Counted from the first letter of the stretch, positions 1-9,354 are shown. The stretch is DNA of 64,000 bases from Shewanella baltica (GCF_900456975.1 NZ_UGYM01000002.1:1984001-2048000), one strand, 5' to 3'. Notes: generated from the letters alone by a model not told the origin. A program made the numbers and translations.

Positions 1-851
1 CGTGGCTTATTTTGTCGACCTGCAATCAGCGCGCCCAATAAATAGCCTGGAATCGGCGCCACAAAATAACAACTGACCATGAAGGGCGTCAGTCCAAGAT
101 ATTGGCCATAGAGTACGCCGGCAATGGCTTCAAACGCCGCAATACCCGCAAAGGTTGCGATCAATGAAAACAGATAAGCTCGAAATGCTCTATGGCGCAG
201 GACATGTTGATAGGATGCGATAACGGCTTGATGTTCCCGCTGCGCCTTAGGTAACGACTCTTTAAAGGCGAATATCAATAACAGCCAGACCACGGCACCG
301 AATCCTGCTAACACCCAGTATACGGCTTGCCAGCCGAAGTAGGCCGCACTGGCGCTGCCGATAAATGGTGCCAGTAAAGGTAAAAACACTACGGCCATAG
401 AAACATAACTATTAAATTTAACCAGTCGGTCGCCAAAGTAATGATCGCGGGGAATGCTCCGGCATAAAGCGCCCGCGCTGGCTGTGCCTAATCCTTGGAT
501 AAGGCTCGCCATAATCAGTTGGTTAAAGCTTGTGGCCTGAGCCGCAAACACTGCACCTATAATAAAAATAGCGATACCCACGACGAGTGGCATTTTACGA
601 CCAACGCGATCTGAAACTGGGCCATACACAAATTGAAACATCCCATAGGAGAGTAAGTAACAGGCCATCACGGCTTGTAGCTGACTGGCGTCCACATGGA
701 GCCCGAGTGCAATTTGCGGAAGGGCAGGCACAAAAATCGTTTGCGCCATTTGGCCACAGGCGACCATAAAGACAATCATTAACAGTAAACTAGACTGACT
801 CGCCGCTGGAGCGACATTGTGATGAATAGGAGAGTGTGGCGTGACTGACAT
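1..851 (-). CDS. Bcr/CflA-type MFS drug efflux transporter, 3' end outside window
   Basis: Inner-membrane proton antiporter of the major facilitator superfamily, probably exporting drugs. The reading frame starts at the ATG at 851 and stays open to the window edge, giving 283 residues of an expected 390-400. A GGAAA ribosome site lies 6 bases upstream of the ATG. After a polar N-terminus of about 20 residues, successive hydrophobic helices follow. The loop between helices 2 and 3 reads YGPVSDRVGRK, the MFS signature motif A, and the first helix has VPALPQIA, as in EmrD and Bcr proteins. Substrate is unknown. The family call is firm; the exact subfamily (EmrD or Bcr) is not. Confidence 0.85.
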   Translation of the reverse strand, partial: MSVTPHSPIHHNVAPAASQSSLLLMIVFMVACGQMAQTIFVPALPQIALGLHVDASQLQAVMACYLLSYGMFQFVYGPVSDRVGRKMPLVVGIAIFIIGAVFAAQATSFNQLIMASLIQGLGTASAGALCRSIPRDHYFGDRLVKFNSYVSMAVVFLPLLAPFIGSASAAYFGWQAVYWVLAGFGAVVWLLLIFAFKESLPKAQREHQAVIASYQHVLRHRAFRAYLFSLIATFAGIAAFEAIAGVLYGQYLGLTPFMVSCYFVAPIPGYLLGALIAGRQNKP

Positions 852-889
852 GATATTTCCGAAAAAGGTCACTTAAGGTATTTGCGCGC

Positions 890-917
890 ATCTTACTCCC
901 TAAAAGCGTAACTTCAA
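890..917 (-). promoter_or_regulatory. Candidate promoter of the MFS gene
   Basis: On the minus strand a TTGAAG hexamer (912-917) and a TAAGAT hexamer (890-895) are 16 bases apart, about 40 bases before the start codon. A TTGACA lies just upstream of the first hexamer. The match is by eye only, so this is a suggestion. The rest of the 852-1210 gap shows no gene. Confidence 0.3.
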
Positions 918-1210
918 GTGTCAATCATATTGATTTGATGAAATATTTTTTAATGCGACGCATAAGTTTTTCTCTTCATTTTTAGATGTAAAGCTAAACT
1001 TACGTAGGGTTATTTGTCTGTTAACTAGGTCGAATAATTGCAAATGGATTAATACTCAGATTAACCCTGAACTGCCTATTTTCTTACATGGGAGTTTGCT
1101 TAAAAATAGTGGCTATTAAGAGATTGGAGGTAAGCAAGTGGATAAGGTGCCTAATACAAGCCACCCTAAAAAAATCACGCTAAAAATATGCATAAGGAAC
1201 AAATAAGAAA

Positions 1211-1235
1211 GGAGATAGCAAATCGGCCTATCTCC
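1211..1235 (-). terminator. Terminator of ampC
   Basis: An 8-bp perfect stem (GGAGATAG / CTATCTCC) with a 9-base loop lies 25 bases past the ampC stop. In the minus direction it is followed by TTTCTTATTT. Confidence 0.75.
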
Positions 1236-1260
1236 CTTAATAGTCGCGACTAGCAAGATG

Positions 1261-2445
1261 CTATTTTTGTAGTTTTTCTATGCCCGTTAAAATCTGATAC
1301 CCCACAGTCACCCGTGGCGGAACGGGATAATTTTTATTGCTTAACAATACTATGCCAAGCTTTTGCGCAGGAATAAATGCTGCATAAGCGGCAAAACCGC
1401 CGGTTGAGCCGGTTTTATTAATCCACACATTTTGCTGCGGCGCGAGGGGCGGCACTATAGGTTTAACTGGCGTACTGCCAAACACCACTTCCTGAGTATG
1501 ACCCATAAGTATTTTATCAAGATCAATAGGATAGGAGTAATGTTCCCAAATCATATCTTGGGTCATCATGCCCACATCAAAGTATCCCGTGTGGGTCTCA
1601 TCGAGTGCCGCTTGCAGTGGCTTAGCTAGCGGGTGCATTTGCATATTGGCCTCCACAAAATGCAGCAGATCCGTGGCTGTGGTTTTAACGCCATAGGCTT
1701 CATCGGCTAATACACCGGGATTGACCCGCACTGGCATGTCTTGCTTATCGTAGCCTTGGGCATAATCGGCCATTTTACTGCTCGGAACGTTAATGTAGCT
1801 GCTTGTCATACCCAATTGTGGAAATAGCGTTTGCTCAAGTGCTTGTTGAAACGTTTTATTTAAACTCTGTGCGGCAATCATGCCGAGCAGGCCAATGGTT
1901 GGGTTCGCGTAATTCCTGTGAGTCCCTGGGGCAAATGACGGTTGCCAATGCTTAAGGTAATCCATTAACTCTGCGTTATTAGTGACCTTATCAGGAACTT
2001 GCATCGGCAAATCACCCGCTGTGTGGGTGGCTAAATTGATGAGACTAATCTTATCAAAATGGCTGCCTTTTAATGCTGGAACATAATCACTGGCCATATC
2101 CGTGAGTGTTAATTTACCTTCGCCCTGTGCGTAGTTAGCCAGTGTTGCGGTAAAGGTTTTACTGATAGAGCCTATCTCGAACAGGGTATCTTCAGTCACA
2201 CTTTGCCCTGTGGTTTTAGAACTGACCCCATATTGGTAAAAATACTGTTTACCCTCAATGGTGATGCCAATCACCGCACCGGGAATACCGTACTCGGCCA
2301 TCAGAGGTTTGACTGCGGAATCAACAAGTGACTGGATGTCTTTGGAATTAAGCGTTTGGGCCGTAGTGACATTAGAAAAAAGCGTTGCAGTAAGCAGCAC
2401 ACCGCTTAATAACGGCATAGTAGCGAGCAGGGTATGTCGTTGCAT
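1261..2445 (-). CDS. ampC: Class C beta-lactamase (AmpC)
   Basis: Periplasmic serine beta-lactamase that hydrolyses cephalosporins and penicillins through an acyl-enzyme. The 394-residue length is normal for the family with its signal peptide (about residues 1-29, ending near TTAQ). All class C catalytic motifs are present: SISK at 93-96 with nucleophile Ser93, YAN at 179-181 and KTG at 344-346. The ATG at 2445 has an AAAAGG ribosome site about 8 bases upstream. No ampR-type regulator is adjacent, so induction cannot be inferred from the local context. The assignment is firm from motifs; the resistance spectrum cannot be read from the sequence. Confidence 0.93.
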   Translation of the reverse strand: MQRHTLLATMPLLSGVLLTATLFSNVTTAQTLNSKDIQSLVDSAVKPLMAEYGIPGAVIGITIEGKQYFYQYGVSSKTTGQSVTEDTLFEIGSISKTFTATLANYAQGEGKLTLTDMASDYVPALKGSHFDKISLINLATHTAGDLPMQVPDKVTNNAELMDYLKHWQPSFAPGTHRNYANPTIGLLGMIAAQSLNKTFQQALEQTLFPQLGMTSSYINVPSSKMADYAQGYDKQDMPVRVNPGVLADEAYGVKTTATDLLHFVEANMQMHPLAKPLQAALDETHTGYFDVGMMTQDMIWEHYSYPIDLDKILMGHTQEVVFGSTPVKPIVPPLAPQQNVWINKTGSTGGFAAYAAFIPAQKLGIVLLSNKNYPVPPRVTVGYQILTGIEKLQK

Positions 2446-2842
2446 AATTGACCTTTTATCGAAATTGCATTTATAGAGTAGAGATTGAACACGATATTAC
2501 GGTAATTCCCCATTAAGTTAAGTCCTTACTGATATTTAGCGTCAATATTCCCTCTGTAAGTAACTGAAAGGTTAACCTCGCTAATCGAGTGTTAAATGCT
2601 GCGTGATGGCATGGAGTTTTGCATTACAGCTGTTGCGGTATTCTAAGAGGTTTCCTTAATCATAATGCAAAGTTTAGTCAGCAGCTTATACCATCAAACA
2701 CCGACACTAATGCCTTTTATCGCGATAATGCATTGCGCAGATTGCGCCATTTACGGCCAAGGGATAAACTGCGCCACCGCGAGAGGAAAGTGCTGAATAA
2801 TTTAGCCGTAACCCCTAATAAGTTTGAAAGAGAATAGGTTTT

Positions 2843-3607
2843 ATGGCTTTAGCCCCACATGCAGTGCACCATTTATATCAGTACCGAAAGTCTCTATCGA
2901 CTAAGCCCTTTGGTGCCCGTGGTAAAAAACTGATCCGCTGTCCATTATGTCTTTTAGGTGAGCAGTTCTGTACCTGTGCGCTGCGTCGTCAGTTACAGAC
3001 TCAAGCGAGTTTTCTGCTGATCATGTACAACGATGAAGTGCTAAAACCAACTAACAGTGGGCGCTTGATTGCGGATCTTATCCCAGATACACACGCCTAT
3101 ATTTGGTCGCGCACTGAACCTGAAGCGGCATTACTTACCTTACTCAATTCGCCGCAATATCAACCCTATTTAGTGTTTCCTGCCCAATATGCGGAGCAAG
3201 GACAAACGGTACTAAATCAGGTACCTATGTCGATGTTAGCCGAAGGCAAACGGCCGCTGCTAATCATGCTCGATGGCAGTTGGCGTGAAGCGATTAAAAT
3301 GTTCCGTAAGAGTCCATACTTGCATTCTTTGCCACTGCTTTCCTTCGATCCCGACACGCTGGCAACCTATGCATTGCGTAAAGGCAGCCATGACTTTCAA
3401 CTTGGCACCGCCGAGGTGGCATCATTAGCTTTAGGGGCGATTGGCGAAGCGGCTAATGGCAAAGCCTTAAGTACATGGTTTGATTTGTTTGTCGAATCAT
3501 CATTACTGGGTCGTAATCGTCGTTGCCGCGAAGATCTTCTGCCAATCACAGATTTTACCAATGCCTTTGAACTTGCCTTCGAACAAGCCAATTACGGCAA
3601 GAGTTAA
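2843..3607 (+). CDS. DTW-domain tRNA-uridine aminocarboxypropyltransferase (TapT/YfiP-like)
   Basis: Predicted to transfer the 3-amino-3-carboxypropyl group of SAM to a uridine in the variable or D region of tRNA (acp3U), as the DTW-domain enzyme TapT of E. coli does. The 254-residue protein has a cysteine cluster CPLC...CTC at residues 34-45, likely a zinc site. The family's DTW-type motif appears here as LDGSWREA near residue 142. A basic C-terminus with GRNRR follows. It stands alone, divergent from ampC, and is followed by a hairpin terminator. Family membership is good; which tRNA position is modified is not shown. Confidence 0.82.
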   Translation: MALAPHAVHHLYQYRKSLSTKPFGARGKKLIRCPLCLLGEQFCTCALRRQLQTQASFLLIMYNDEVLKPTNSGRLIADLIPDTHAYIWSRTEPEAALLTLLNSPQYQPYLVFPAQYAEQGQTVLNQVPMSMLAEGKRPLLIMLDGSWREAIKMFRKSPYLHSLPLLSFDPDTLATYALRKGSHDFQLGTAEVASLALGAIGEAANGKALSTWFDLFVESSLLGRNRRCREDLLPITDFTNAFELAFEQANYGKS

Positions 3608-3670
3608 TTAATCTTCGAAATGAATGGGTAATATAAAGATTTAAGTCAGCGACTAACTTAAATAAAAACT

Positions 3671-3686
3671 CCCCTCACTTGAGGGG
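3671..3686. terminator. Bidirectional terminator between the DTW gene and phoX
   Basis: Stem CCCCTC / GAGGGG with a four-base loop, flanked by AAAA on the left and TTTT on the right, so it can work for both converging genes. Confidence 0.75.
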
Positions 3687-3770
3687 AATTTTATATAGGC
3701 TAAAGTTTGCTCTGGCAAGAAAGCTTTATTTGCGCTTTAACTAAAGCAAATATATTCCCTAAATAACGTC

Positions 3771-5828
3771 TTAAACTGCAACTTCTTTTCCATCTAATTT
3801 TCGAATAACCACAGTGGCGGCGCGAGGCCGTAATGTGATTCCGGCTGGTGTTTGTTCAGCGGCATTAGACGAATAAGGCCAGTTACCGGGATGCTGAATG
3901 TTAGCAAATACCGAAGTGTAATCAGGGCTAATGGCAAAACCTGTCACTTCACAGTCGTTGGGGCCGACAAAGAAACGCTTTAATTCCATTTGATTATCGG
4001 CGGTTACGCCTACTTGTTTCTCTTGGCCATCTACCAGTGTTGAAGGCACTATTGCGAGCATTTGATCGTTAGTTTCTTCGGCAACTTCTTTTGCGCCGTT
4101 GTCGGTTTGAACCCACAAGATACCGCGTTTATCAAAGGCTAAACCATCTGGGCTGGCAAATTGATTGAGATCAGTTAAGCCTGACAAGTTGGTCTCAGCA
4201 TTGCCATCGCTGGGTGATCCAAAAACAAAAATATCCCATGTAAATTCAGTCGCTTTGTCACCTTCATCCCAACGAATAATATGGCCGAAGTAGTTTTTCA
4301 ATCTTGGGTTGGCAGGATTCGCTTCGGTACGTTTTGAGTTGTTGGTCAGGGTCAAATAAGCAGAGCCTGTGAATGGATCGACCGCGCACCACTCAGGTCG
4401 GTCCATAGGTGTTGCGCCGACTAAATCCGCTGCGCCCGCGGTGTTTAAAATAATCTCGGCCAAAGTTGCGAAGCTATCGCCTAGGGTTTTGCCGTCAGTG
4501 GTTTGGCTATCTAACGTCAAAGGTAACCAAATACCGCCACCATTTTCATTGAATTTAGCCGCGTATAAAGTACCTTCATTCATGTACTTATCGCCTGTTT
4601 GCAGGCGGTTGCTGCTGTCAGCATCCTTTGCATCCCAGGCCGCATTTGAAACAAATTTATAGAGGTATTCGAATTGCGAATCGTGGCCAGAATAGAACAC
4701 CACGGGCTTGCCTTCTGTCAATTTACCAAAGGTACAACCTTCATGGCGGAAACGACCAAGTGCTGTACGTTTTACCGCACGAGAGGTGGCGTTGTACGGG
4801 TCGATTTCCACAATATAACCGTGGCCGTTTGCTTCGTTACGGTAGTCATCCTGAGCACTTGTGCCCGATGGCGTGACATCGAAACGGGCAAATTCATCGA
4901 GACGTTCTTCATCATGACCCGCAAGATTGTCCCAGCCATAACGTGTACTGGTTTTACTGATCCCGATGCGACTCTGATCGGCGGTTAAGCTGCCACGATT
5001 GGCAAAATAGCCTGGCCAATTTTCTTCACATGTCAGGTAAGTGCCCCAAGGCGTGTAGCCATTACCACAGTTATTTAAGGTGCCGCGTGCTTGGCTGCCA
5101 TCGGGAGAATAGCGTGTTTCGAGTAGCGAAGAGTAGGCCAGAGGACCGCTGATATCCATCACAGTCGCGCCAGTAAATCGACGGTTATGACCATCATTAC
5201 TGACGACTTCCCATTGATTATTCATCAGTTTTATACGTACAACCGACACGCCATGGGCGTTAATTTCTTTGCGCACTTCATCAATCACAGTGCGAAGACC
5301 AGAAGTGGGGTCAAATGTCTGGCCCGTAGGATGCAAAGCATCTTCGTCAATGTATTCGTGGTTAATGCAGAGTAGACCGTCATCACCCGCATCATTTAAT
5401 GGGAAGAAATGCATGCCATCGTGGTGCATGCCCACTGAGTTGGCTTGGTCATCGGCCGTGTTACTACCATCGTTTTTCCATGGCGCCGCTTTTGCGTTTA
5501 ATGGCGTGCCCCAAGGTGCTAACACCTGCGCTGTGTAACCTTCTGGCACGACAACCGCATCTAAGCGAGAACCCGCAACCGATGTAAAGTTAAGCTTGGC
5601 ACTACTTTTAGTCGGTGGCACTGGTGTGACTGGATCGACAGGTTTAGGAACAGCTTCATTGTCTGAACTACAAGCGGTTAAGCCAACACTGGCAAAAGCT
5701 GTCATAGCGCTGAGGCCTAAGCCACTTTTTACGAAATTACGGCGAGATAAATGCTTATCCAACACTTGATTAAAGGGTTCATTATTACTTTTATTATAAA
5801 GTGTAGGATCAAAGGTGGCCTTACTCAT
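3771..5828 (-). CDS. phoX: PhoX-family alkaline phosphatase, Tat-exported
   Basis: Calcium/iron-dependent phosphomonoesterase family (PhoX, formerly DUF839) that releases phosphate from organic phosphate outside the cytoplasm. The 685-residue protein has a twin-arginine signal (SRRNFVKSGLGLSA, residues 28-41), followed by ACSS, which could be a lipobox cysteine, and then a Pro-rich spacer. The body shows typical PhoX stretches such as HEYIDED, CEENWPGYF, HEGCTFG and ASPDGLAFD. Tat export fits folding with cofactor in the cytoplasm. A TTGTCATA half-site on the minus strand (5885-5892) resembles half a PhoB box, but no second half is spaced correctly. Phosphate control is therefore only possible. 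Confidence 0.88.
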   Translation of the reverse strand: MSKATFDPTLYNKSNNEPFNQVLDKHLSRRNFVKSGLGLSAMTAFASVGLTACSSDNEAVPKPVDPVTPVPPTKSSAKLNFTSVAGSRLDAVVVPEGYTAQVLAPWGTPLNAKAAPWKNDGSNTADDQANSVGMHHDGMHFFPLNDAGDDGLLCINHEYIDEDALHPTGQTFDPTSGLRTVIDEVRKEINAHGVSVVRIKLMNNQWEVVSNDGHNRRFTGATVMDISGPLAYSSLLETRYSPDGSQARGTLNNCGNGYTPWGTYLTCEENWPGYFANRGSLTADQSRIGISKTSTRYGWDNLAGHDEERLDEFARFDVTPSGTSAQDDYRNEANGHGYIVEIDPYNATSRAVKRTALGRFRHEGCTFGKLTEGKPVVFYSGHDSQFEYLYKFVSNAAWDAKDADSSNRLQTGDKYMNEGTLYAAKFNENGGGIWLPLTLDSQTTDGKTLGDSFATLAEIILNTAGAADLVGATPMDRPEWCAVDPFTGSAYLTLTNNSKRTEANPANPRLKNYFGHIIRWDEGDKATEFTWDIFVFGSPSDGNAETNLSGLTDLNQFASPDGLAFDKRGILWVQTDNGAKEVAEETNDQMLAIVPSTLVDGQEKQVGVTADNQMELKRFFVGPNDCEVTGFAISPDYTSVFANIQHPGNWPYSSNAAEQTPAGITLRPRAATVVIRKLDGKEVAV

Positions 5829-6233
5829 ATTTTACTCCGGCTAGTACGATGAATTAAATTTCGTGCCTAAGGCTAAAGTACCAATATGACAATAAAGCTG
5901 ATTTTATATTACAGGAATAATTTACATACTAACCAAGCTTATATTTTTTAAGAATGTTAAATTGGATGTGATAAGTATTTTAGGTTGGAAATACATCAAT
6001 CTTAAAATAACATTAATTAGATTTATTGCTCTAATTTGATGTTTTTAATATAACTTAAATTGTTAATTTATATAATTATCTAATGTGTTTCCATTAATAC
6101 TTATTAGTTCTGTACATTAATGTCCTTTGAATGAAATCCTTTTCCTGCTTAGAAGAATCAAGTGAGGTCTATTTCTCAGTTTAAAATTCAGGCTAAAACG
6201 AGAAGTTAATGCTTGACCTGTGATCGTTAAGTT
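5829..6233. other. AT-rich gap without a recognisable gene
   Basis: About 400 bases of very AT-rich sequence between phoX and the recombinase. I see no coding frame, RNA gene or strong terminator. It must hold the phoX promoter. Confidence 0.6.
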
Positions 6234-7349
6234 TCAGTCTTTTGGTTTTAAATAGTGACGAAGTGAGCGCGGATCGGTATGTCCGGTTCTGGCCATGATG
6301 TACAAGTGATCTTTATTATTTTCATGCAGTTGTGTTACGCAACCACTGCGCAAACTGTGAGCGCCATAAAATTTGGCGGGCAGTCCTGCTTTAGTACAAT
6401 ATTTTTTTATGATCCGATAAATATCATCGCCGGTAAGGAAACCACTATTTTTATTCAGTAATGAACTAGATCCGCAATGTCGGTCTTTCATTTGATACGG
6501 ACGTAAATTTTTTCCATCACGGGAAAGCGATCTAAATAAATGTCCGTCTTCAATATTGGCTAACGATAACCAATTTTTCACTGCGTCGAGTGCTGCAAAG
6601 GGTTCATGGTCTGGCAGGTCTTTCCATTCCCGTTGGCCTTGCTGATTACTCTTCGAATAGGGCAGGCGCACTTTTAATTTGTTACGCAGAAAACTGACAT
6701 ACTGAACTTTTATATCTGCCAGTTCAGAACGACGAAACCCACCTTGTAATCCTAATTGAATAATCGCTTTGTCCCGCGCTCGGGTTAATGGCTGCACTTG
6801 TTCATCGATAGCCTGGATCAACATTTCCACTTCATCATACATAATGGGTTGCTGATCATAGTCACTCACATGGCGAGATTGATTTCTGCTCAAACCGCGC
6901 ATTACTCTGATCACCAGTGGATGTTCGGTGGGCGAATGAAATCCCGCTTGAATATGATGGTAGCGAATTGCTGCCAACCTTGTGGTTAATGTTTGCTTTG
7001 AAAGTTGAACGCCAGTGCTTTCTTGGATCAATTCTTTTTGATGACCAATAAATGAAATTACGCTTCGTGGATCTGCGGGCAGGGCCTGAAGTTGGTGCTC
7101 GGCACAATAACGGCTAAATACATTAAAGCTCGTATTATAAACACGGCGAGTGTTCACTGAAATTTCGTATTCAGTTTCTTCGGCGGCGCTTAAATAATCA
7201 CTTCGAACAGATTGTGGTAGGAAAGTCTCTTCAAAAAAACGTGGCTGTTCAACACGGTTATTATGGTGATGATCTGAGCCAGTCGCTCTTTCATTCGATA
7301 TATTGGCGTTATTTTGAGCATTACTATTTGTCCGGATCATTTTAGACAT
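6234..7349 (-). CDS. Stand-alone tyrosine recombinase / integrase
   Basis: DNA breaking-and-rejoining enzyme of the tyrosine recombinase family. The 371-residue protein has an N-terminal SAM-like core-binding domain (about 70-180, including NTRRVYNTSFNVF). The catalytic domain has the full set of active residues: Arg in GGFRRSEL, HSLRSG (His and second Arg), TGHTD (second His) and the nucleophile Tyr in LRHYLKP near the C-terminus. No phage genes, tRNA or cargo gene lies beside it, so it is not an obvious prophage integrase. A 13-bp perfect inverted repeat lies 60-95 bases upstream of its start and could be its operator or core site. The polar N-terminal tail (Asn/His-rich, about 40 residues) is unusual. 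Confidence 0.9.
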   Translation of the reverse strand: MSKMIRTNSNAQNNANISNERATGSDHHHNNRVEQPRFFEETFLPQSVRSDYLSAAEETEYEISVNTRRVYNTSFNVFSRYCAEHQLQALPADPRSVISFIGHQKELIQESTGVQLSKQTLTTRLAAIRYHHIQAGFHSPTEHPLVIRVMRGLSRNQSRHVSDYDQQPIMYDEVEMLIQAIDEQVQPLTRARDKAIIQLGLQGGFRRSELADIKVQYVSFLRNKLKVRLPYSKSNQQGQREWKDLPDHEPFAALDAVKNWLSLANIEDGHLFRSLSRDGKNLRPYQMKDRHCGSSSLLNKNSGFLTGDDIYRIIKKYCTKAGLPAKFYGAHSLRSGCVTQLHENNKDHLYIMARTGHTDPRSLRHYLKPKD

Positions 7350-7411
7350 GCCGTAGAAGTCACCTGATATCGATTTAAGAAGGCGTAATTATACGCAAAT
7401 TATAGCTATAC

Positions 7412-7443
7412 CTACCAGTGATAATCGTCATTATCACTGGTAG
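7412..7443. repeat. Perfect 13-bp inverted repeat upstream of the recombinase gene
   Basis: Arms CTACCAGTGATAA (7412-7424) and its exact complement (7431-7443) surround a 6-base centre. The outermost centre bases also pair. It lies 63 bases upstream of the recombinase start and lacks a T-run on either side, so it does not look like an ordinary terminator. The size fits a tyrosine-recombinase core site or a repressor operator. Confidence 0.8.
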
Positions 7444-7657
7444 AGTGCTTATTTGTTTAAATAATCATCTTTTATCAGAGGAGGGGCATTAAATAACATT
7501 TAGCTGGATTATTTAGTTTAAAAAACAGCCAAAATAAACCTATTCTAACAATGGCGATTAATTAAGCGGATATAAAATTAAAGGCAATAATAGTATGAAA
7601 TTTATACTTTATATATGAGGTGGTTTCGAACTTGGTTAGCCACAGACGTATAATTTT

Positions 7658-7680
7658 AAAGAATGGTTTAACCATTCTTT
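7658..7680. promoter_or_regulatory. Operator-like palindrome, copy 1 (ATGGTTNAACCAT)
   Basis: A 23-base odd palindrome with 11-bp perfect arms around a single central T. It contains TGGT-N3-ACCA, the half-site spacing seen in FadR/PdhR-type GntR operators. With a one-base centre it would not form a stable hairpin, which favours a protein-binding site. Confidence 0.5.
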
Positions 7681-7840
7681 TGGTTTGCATCAATGGCATG
7701 CCGCTAAACTTGGCTTGTGTGTCGGGTGAAATTTAAGCTAATAACGACAACCGCTTATCTGGTACTTGACGTGATATGCATTGAGCTATTTCTGCCAAAG
7801 GCAAAATAGAAGCATAAGGGAGCGATTCCCAGCCAATAAA

Positions 7841-7853
7841 ATGGTTGAACCAT
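7841..7853. promoter_or_regulatory. Operator-like palindrome, copy 2 (ATGGTTNAACCAT)
   Basis: A second copy of the same 13-bp dyad, differing only in the central base, centred 178 bases after copy 1 and about 90 bases before the gene at 7940. The remainder of the 7350-7939 gap shows no coding frame. Confidence 0.5.
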
Positions 7854-7939
7854 ATATTAATGCTTATCGATTTGTACTAGCATGAGGTCCCATTTATTTC
7901 ATCCGCATTAAACGCATGCTTAACTAAAGAAACGTATTT

Positions 7940-8467
7940 ATGGAACCGCAAGCTTGGATATATCAACAAGACAAACCGACAGCAGGAAGAAAATTATTAT
8001 TGCTTGAGGAAGCAGAATTAATTTTTGCCTTACCCTTAATTTATCGCCTTATCAATCCTGAAGCTGTGGCATCTAAGCCAGATTGGTTTTGTGACGCTGA
8101 GTTACAAACGGTTTCCTATACTGAGTTGGTGACACAATTAAATGAATTGGTCCGATTACGTAAAAAGACACATCGACTCGACAACGAGCTCATGAACGTA
8201 AACAAAATGCTCAATCAGTATTTTACTGATTTGGGTTGGCGTATGGTTCGTAAAGAGCTATCTCAAATAAAAAAGCGTCAGAAAAAATCCCATATCGAGG
8301 TAAGTAGGGATATTATTCAGAGATTAAAGCGTTATATGGAGACACAAAAGTTAGACAGTTTTGATCAGGCGATTGATAACTTATTGTCAGAACATGATGC
8401 CGATAACTCACAAAGCCATTTACTGCATCCAGATGACAATATGAGTGTCGGCGACATGCTTGATTAA
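7940..8467 (+). CDS. Hypothetical protein, possible C-terminal ribbon-helix-helix
   Basis: I do not recognise a named family. The 175-residue product is soluble and charged. The middle (about 75-120) is rich in Lys/Arg and probably helical. The segment at about 115-155 (KKSHIEVSRDIIQRLKRYM, then a helix ending in NLLSEH) has the beta-helix-helix pattern of a ribbon-helix-helix DNA-binding domain, as in the C-terminus of MatP-like proteins. The overall order (helical N-part, basic middle, RHH-like end) is MatP-like, but the similarity is weak. Two ATGGTTNAACCAT palindromes lie upstream and could be its own operators. The C-terminal tail is acidic and polar. Existence as a gene is likely; function is a guess. 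Confidence 0.7.
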   Translation: MEPQAWIYQQDKPTAGRKLLLLEEAELIFALPLIYRLINPEAVASKPDWFCDAELQTVSYTELVTQLNELVRLRKKTHRLDNELMNVNKMLNQYFTDLGWRMVRKELSQIKKRQKKSHIEVSRDIIQRLKRYMETQKLDSFDQAIDNLLSEHDADNSQSHLLHPDDNMSVGDMLD

Positions 8468-8679
8468 TAATCTCGAGCTTATCTCGTCCTGAAATAAAAT
8501 GGGGAGAGTTAAGTTTTGTAGACCTTTATTTTGACGTCGCAATATCGCCTAAAATGGATTTGTTAATAATCGCTTAAATGAGCAAGTAAGCCGTGACTTA
8601 TCTGTGCAGACACGTAAAATTGCTGTTAAGTTTAAAGGGATATTTTAAGTTTAAGACTCGGTAACATGGGGCATCAGAA

Positions 8680-9018
8680 ATGAGTGTAAGCATTGAAAAT
8701 GATAGGAAAATTGCTGTCCTGTGCCGAATTGAGCCTGGCTGTCTCGGACCAGATGGTGTGGATCATATTGAGGCTTTTTGTGCTTTGGCCCAGAAAGCAA
8801 TGCAACATTTCGACGTCGATGTTGGCACTTGGTTGCTGATCCCAAGATACGATAAAACCTTGGAAGAGATGCAATACAGTGTTGCCAATAAATTACTTTC
8901 CCGCGAACAAGCGACTAAATATCTTGTCTCTATCGGACGTGATATTGATAGTTTTGAAGAAAGATTTCAGGATAAACTCACCTCGCTAATTAATTTATAC
9001 CTTGCGAGAAAACCTTAA
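8680..9018 (+). CDS. Conserved-looking hypothetical protein, 112 residues
   Basis: Not recognised. The product is a small soluble protein without signal peptide or membrane segment. The N-terminal half reads as strand plus helix with two cysteines (CRIEPGCLGPDG and EAFCALAQ). The C-terminal half is strongly amphipathic helix. The ATG follows a GGGG at 8 bases. It sits 212 bases after the preceding orphan gene in the same direction, with no clear terminator between, so the two could share a transcript. No function can be inferred. Confidence 0.65.
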   Translation: MSVSIENDRKIAVLCRIEPGCLGPDGVDHIEAFCALAQKAMQHFDVDVGTWLLIPRYDKTLEEMQYSVANKLLSREQATKYLVSIGRDIDSFEERFQDKLTSLINLYLARKP

Positions 9019-9354
9019 ACGGAATACTGCATGTTGCCGAGATTAACCTAAGCTCTAGCCTCGGCGCTTAAATTATCCATCGCTCATTTTTTAAAGCCGT
9101 TTTTATTTTTGCATTTAATTTTTTATAAGAATAGCCAATTACTTCTTATAAAATCAATAGATTAACCGTCACACTTTATCTGCGGCATCATGGTTTTCAA
9201 CCGATAAATTCAGCTCCAAAACTCAGTTGTCGGTAATTAACTCCGTAAAGTACCTCAAAATTTGCTAGACTAGTCGACTCACTTAATGCTGAATCTTTTT
9301 CTTGCGGTATACCCGAATTTTTTGGGTGGTAAGGATGAGTGTAAAGGACGGTTG

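Noticed and set aside
2619..2837. 72-codon frame ending 5 bases before the DTW gene, Arg-rich at its end
   Set aside because: Starts with TTG, no ribosome site, no family; could be a real coupled small gene but I cannot support it.
5885..5892. PhoB half-box before phoX
   Set aside because: Only one 7-8 base half; no second repeat at the required spacing.
9286..9354. Upstream ATG extension of the RecQ-like helicase
   Set aside because: No ribosome site; residues unlike RecQ N-termini; ATG 9355 has AAAGGA.
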